DNA of 64,000 bases, taken from NCBI RefSeq assembly GCF_001039355.2, contig NW_019775524.1, positions 402,122 through 466,121 of the forward strand, given 5' to 3'. The notes under the pieces were generated by a model, which saw only the letters and a list, made by a program, of their open reading frames with translations, was not told the DNA's origin and made no database searches. Shown piece by piece: positions 60,156 through 64,000 of the stretch. Each line of letters opens with the position of its first letter. Positions within the stretch are counted from its first letter, which is position 1. Origin of the DNA: Lingula anatina (Eukaryota; Brachiopoda; Lingulata; Lingulida; Lingulidae). The position numbers were made by a program, and so were the translations under genes.

Positions 60156-61494
60156 TTATCTACAAGACGTAGTCTAAAATGAGTTTGGGTTGTGTTTACG
60201 TTAATCATTCCTTGGTATATGTCACCTTTACTTTTCACTGCAGCCAAAAACTCAAACAATACATTTGAATATATAACCATTTATTTGTTAAAGCAGACTC
60301 CACATACTGAATAACTTGGCAAGGTGTGGTATGTCATGATCGAATGATAGCTGAATAGAACACGATCTACACGGTTGGAAGTGATACGAAGTCACTCATC
60401 TTTCTCAAACCGTTGAACAAAAGGTCGAGATTTCCTTCTTAAATGGCGGTCTGAATGTTGGGGAACATTAAAAACTAAATTCTTTTATTAGGAATAGTAT
60501 AAAACAGGATCCAAAAGTACCGACGGGTATAGCAATGACTCCAGGGTAACTGAAGGAAAAATCAGTCTTGTGAAATGATGGGCCAGTTTGATTATTGTTG
60601 GGCTTCCGCAGTTATCATAATTTTTTTTGGAAGATCAAAATAAAAATGCGTACCCATTCTATTAAATGTTATCCATTTGATATTTGATATAAAAAACAAC
60701 AACAAAGGAGTACATTGTATGTATAATATTCAAATATTCTAAACAGAAACATTTTGGCTTATATTGCTTGTAACTCCAAACACTATTAAGTTTCTTGCTT
60801 ACCTAAATATGTGCTCCTAATTTTGAAATTCTACATAACTGTCATTACTTACTACTCAATTGTGCCAGAAATGCATGTGCAATTTACAGGAAGAGCTTGG
60901 GCAATAACCCCTATACATATAAATTTAACTACACACAGTGTACAACATCTAAAATTTCATTTTGACATTTTAATTTGCAAACCTACACTCTCAAGCAATA
61001 CAAATGGTTTTAACTTTTTTTTAATGCCACAGACAATAACCAACTTTACACTGTCATTTTCTCTATTAATTTCCTTTTTGTTGTGGTTGAATGGTTTATC
61101 CAGGTACATCTTATCTACATTAACAAATTCAACAAATAATTTCGTAAGATTTAATAAAACTGGTGATTATAAATGTGGGCCAAGTTGAACACTTCAGTTT
61201 TTTCAGATCATCATAGATGGATACAGAGCTGAAGTTTTGCCCATTTTCAGGCAATTTCCAGTTTATTTCCCCAGTCACGTACAAAAAAAAAAAAAAAAAA
61301 AAAAAAAGCAAGTTGATATAAACTCATTATCTATCGTTTAGATTTATATAACATCCTTGATATCTCCAATCAATCATCCCTTTTCAACTTTACTCAGCTT
61401 AACTTGAAGACAGTTTTATTAAGACAAAAATATAAAGAAAGCTCTTCACTAAATGTCACTGTGAACAGTTAGTTATAGAACTGTAATTCCTTTC
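60156..61494. other. noncoding stretch with poly(A) run
   Basis: No gene supported. The open frame at 60811-61188 is AT-rich with no recognisable motif. A long A tract lies at about 61280-61306. The left part should hold the upstream region of the Kunitz gene; the right part is the 3' flank of COA3. Confidence 0.5.
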
Positions 61495-62109
61495 TCATTT
61501 TTTGTTCCCCTTTAAAATTCCAGCCAAGCTGTCGACCTCTTCCAGCACATCCTCCTGCTTCATCCTCCACACAGTGGTGCCATCTTTTGAACAGATAAGG
61601 AAGATGTCAAACAATCAGACATGTATGTTACAAATACTTGAGCACATGCACACATAATGAACTTGCAAAATGCGATAGGCCAAGACAATATGCACACAAA
61701 CATACAGGGTAGGATTCATTAAACCCTTTGATTACGAGTATATAATCAAAGAACGGTAAGATCATAAAACATTGAGACAATCTGTCTCCAACACCTTCAT
61801 TTCAAAAAGGATACACGCTCCACAAACATATACAACCAACAGGAATGCGGTTATCCTGCTATTTCTTCTAATTCGATTATTTTTTCTCGCTCTCTGTTCG
61901 TTTAGTCTCTCTAACTTTTTCATGTAGTAATATGTCTCGTTTCCAACTGTCTCAGGTGTCGGATTTTCCATTTTTGGCAAAGTTCTGGGTAGCACAATAT
62001 CACCAAAAAGTTTTTCATAAATTCTGCTGCTTAACGGCGCCTGCTTTGTTGCCGAAACAGACTTTTTTGGTGGTAGTCCTGGGTCAACTTTCACCGGTGG
62101 CTCAGCCAT
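61495..62109 (-). CDS. COA3: cytochrome c oxidase assembly factor 3, two-exon gene
   Basis: Exons are 62109-61815 and 61583-61495, joined phase-correctly (GCGT|GTATCC to CAAAAG|ATGGC), giving 127 aa. A short N-terminal region leads to basic KNNRIRRNSR just before one transmembrane helix (ITAFLLVVYVCGAYG). A C-terminal acidic segment follows, with KQEDVLEEVD matching the QE-x-FLDD/DEL element of COA3/CCDC56 proteins. Reading exon 1 through without splicing gives an unrelated short tail. In other animals COA3 is an inner mitochondrial membrane protein that helps COX1 synthesis and complex IV assembly. The protein is slightly longer than the human one because of its N-terminus. It is head-to-head with COPZ. 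Confidence 0.8.
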
Positions 62110-62359
62110 TTTGCTTTTCTCAAGGTGAAGGTGAAACGGTTTTCAGGAATCACGTTTTCGTGTAACTTTACATAATGTAAATATTCTATTCATAAGAGGT
62201 ATGTCGAGTGTGCAGTAAATTCCTCTCATTTTGATAAAAAATTCTAAAATACATCCTCAACACCTCAACATTATTACGAAACACAAAATCTACGATGTCT
62301 TGTCTTGATATTTAGTGACACCTATGAAACGTAATCCGCTCCACGTCGCCGACAAGAAA
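62110..62359. promoter_or_regulatory. probable bidirectional promoter of COA3 and COPZ
   Basis: Only 250 bases separate the two divergent start codons. No TATA box or specific motif could be assigned with confidence. Confidence 0.5.
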
Positions 62360-64000
62360 ATGGATATTGCAATGCCGGTAGGTGGACCTTATTATTTTTA
62401 CGCTCATAAGGCCTATTTCCTTTATTTTATATGTAACGGTGTCTTAAAAAACATTTAATAATTAACTGGCAGTTCTACAGAGCTAAAATGTCCGCGTTTT
62501 AGAGACATTTGGTAGTGAAGTTGAAACAAACTGGAAAGAGAATTTGGAAAATGAAGTTACATTGCATTTAGATTATTTTTGTGCACAATCACACGTCATT
62601 GTTACCAAGTCCGAAATTCGTGAGTTGGCACTCCTATTGGTGATCTGTGATATGTACGCAGTGCTAATGCATTAAAGCAACGGACTGAAAAAGTGTGAAA
62701 TGACCAGTTTGCGCATCCACCGTGGATCTGGAGCACTGAAAACTTTATCTTACGTCTGTTATCGTCAACTCGCATACTGCTGTACAGCCACCCAGTTATC
62801 ATGTTGTTCAAACCATGAGTAAGGTTCTTGTAAGATTCATCTTCTTTTCTACCAGTTACGCCAATGAATCTTTTTACTTTTACTTCCACCTTGCCTTCCA
62901 TGTTCATTGTTGTAATGTAAAATATTATTTTTAAACAAAATTGATAAATATGACTATTTATTGCTATTGATAAATTCTGTTTTCAGGAACCCTCTTTGTA
63001 CGTAATAAAAGCCATAGGAATATTAGACAATGATTCTAACAGAATCATTGCCAAAGTAAGTGCAGCTGTGATAAAACTTATTACTAATCTGCTGTTATAT
63101 TCCGGATTTTTTTTTTAATGAGATGATGAAATAACTGAGAAAGTTCTCACAAAGAAAGGTAAAAAATTGCCTAGTGTGCCCCATACTGTACTACCTTAAA
63201 GAAGGTTAATTGTAATGTGGATGTTTGCTTTTTCAGTCTTTGATTGTATATGAACTCATGCATCTCTGCTTGAAGTAACTTTGCCTGATAAATTTTTATG
63301 ACATAAATGCATATAACATTTTTCATCATTAAAAAAAAAATCTTTTTTAGTATTATGATGATCACTTCCCAACAGTAAAGGAACAAATAGCATTTGAGAA
63401 GAACCTTTATAATAAAACACACAGGGCCAATGGTAAGTATAGGGCTAATTTTATACTCCCCTCCCCAGTTTATTCTATGAAAAATTGCACAGTATGAAAA
63501 CTAAGCAAAAATAAATAAATAAATAAATAATTAATATCATATATCTGTATGGTTTTATTAAGTATTAGAACTATAAATTGGGTTTAGGTGAGATGGTTGC
63601 ATATGTAGTTTTTCTAGATGCATTTGTTTATTAAGGAATTTTCTAGGTGTGTTGTTAATGTATTGTTTCAGTATGAATTTGCTTTTATTGTTTAGTTTTG
63701 CTACTTTGGATGAAGCAATTTATACTAATTCTAGCTAGGACATCAATACGTTTTTGGTTTTAAATCTGATAAAAAATCAAGAAATGAATCCAAAGTTTTA
63801 TTTTTTGTGTGTGTGATAAGGTAGTGGACGATATTTTAACATCAATTTAGATGGAATTCTCAATCTTAAAGTTAATGTTACAAAGTAACTGTCACTCTGT
63901 TTGTAACTAATGCTTTCTGTTCTTTTTTTCTCAAGTTTTCTTGTTGTTTTTGTGGTTGACAAATATGTCTGTCCTCTTTTATTTCTTTCTCTAGATTCTG
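62360..64000 (+). CDS. COPZ1: coatomer subunit zeta (COPI), 5' exons; runs off the window
   Basis: Exons are 62360-62377 (MDIAMP), 62987-63055, 63351-63432 and 63995 to the window edge, all GT-AG with consistent phases (0, 0, 1). They encode [20 protein letters not shown], then [20 protein letters not shown] and NKTHRAN, followed by DS at the edge. This matches the conserved N-terminal longin-fold of zeta-COP. Zeta-COP is a small subunit of the COPI coat that mediates Golgi-to-ER and intra-Golgi transport. The start is chosen because the short first exon gives the usual few residues before EPSLY. The C-terminal exons lie to the right. The zeta-1 versus zeta-2 distinction is a vertebrate one and is not implied. 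Confidence 0.92.

Noticed and set aside
62602-62907. 101-codon minus-strand frame inside COPZ intron 1
   Set aside because: No recognisable family or splice context. It could be a decayed insertion, but nothing supports a gene.

Overview
The window is intron-rich, AT-rich eukaryotic nuclear DNA from a highly heterozygous animal. Dispersed inverted-repeat elements, Tc1-like and LINE relics, long microsatellites, a somatomedin-B/Cys-rich ectodomain gene and secreted TIL and Kunitz proteins suggest a marine invertebrate, most likely a lophotrochozoan such as a mollusc or brachiopod (low-confidence inference). No prokaryotic features are present. Gene models were built by hand from splice signals and reading phase.

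Layout. 0.6-8.2 kb (minus): exon 1 of a tandem paralogue (664-1100), then a complete seven-exon gene (8145-2038). The second gene joins an N-terminally membrane-anchored JmjC/cupin dioxygenase to a C-terminal aldo-keto reductase (AKR) domain, and all seven exons are phase-compatible (660 codons). 8.6-13.4 kb: an inverted-repeat element, a Penelope-like relic and about 3.8 kb of diverged repeats. 13.5-15.1 kb (plus): last four coding exons of the cation-dependent mannose-6-phosphate receptor, with an apparent one-base frameshift. 15.7-18.7 kb (minus): two exons of an unrecognised single-pass membrane protein. 19.3-23.9 kb: a perfect hairpin, a LINE reverse-transcriptase relic and a palindromic Tc1 fragment. 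24-25.2 kb (minus): signal-peptide, somatomedin-B, Cys-rich ectodomain exon. 27.4-30.3 kb: a duplicated noncoding block. 30.6-32.0 kb (plus): three exons of the sigma-1 receptor, whose 3' part is not seen and may lie in the 33.4-34.0 kb N gap.

34.8-60.2 kb holds two versions of one locus: a plus-strand secreted TIL-domain gene and a minus-strand secreted Kunitz-domain gene. Single N bases at 44238, 46619 and 58755 mark contig joins. Sequence before 44238 continues logically at 58756, so 44239-58754 looks like alternative-haplotype or misplaced contigs inserted into one allele. The real copy number of each inhibitor gene is then probably one. Insertion differences between the versions expose several transposable elements with filled and empty sites.

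61.5-64 kb: COA3 (minus) and coatomer zeta COPZ (plus) lie head to head, 250 bp between start codons, and COPZ runs off the window.

The genes do not form a shared pathway. Several act in the secretory or endolysosomal system (M6PR, COPZ, sigma-1 receptor, secreted inhibitors), but this is not evidence of functional linkage. The most novel-looking item is the JmjC-AKR fusion, whose AKR half lacks two of the four usual catalytic residues.
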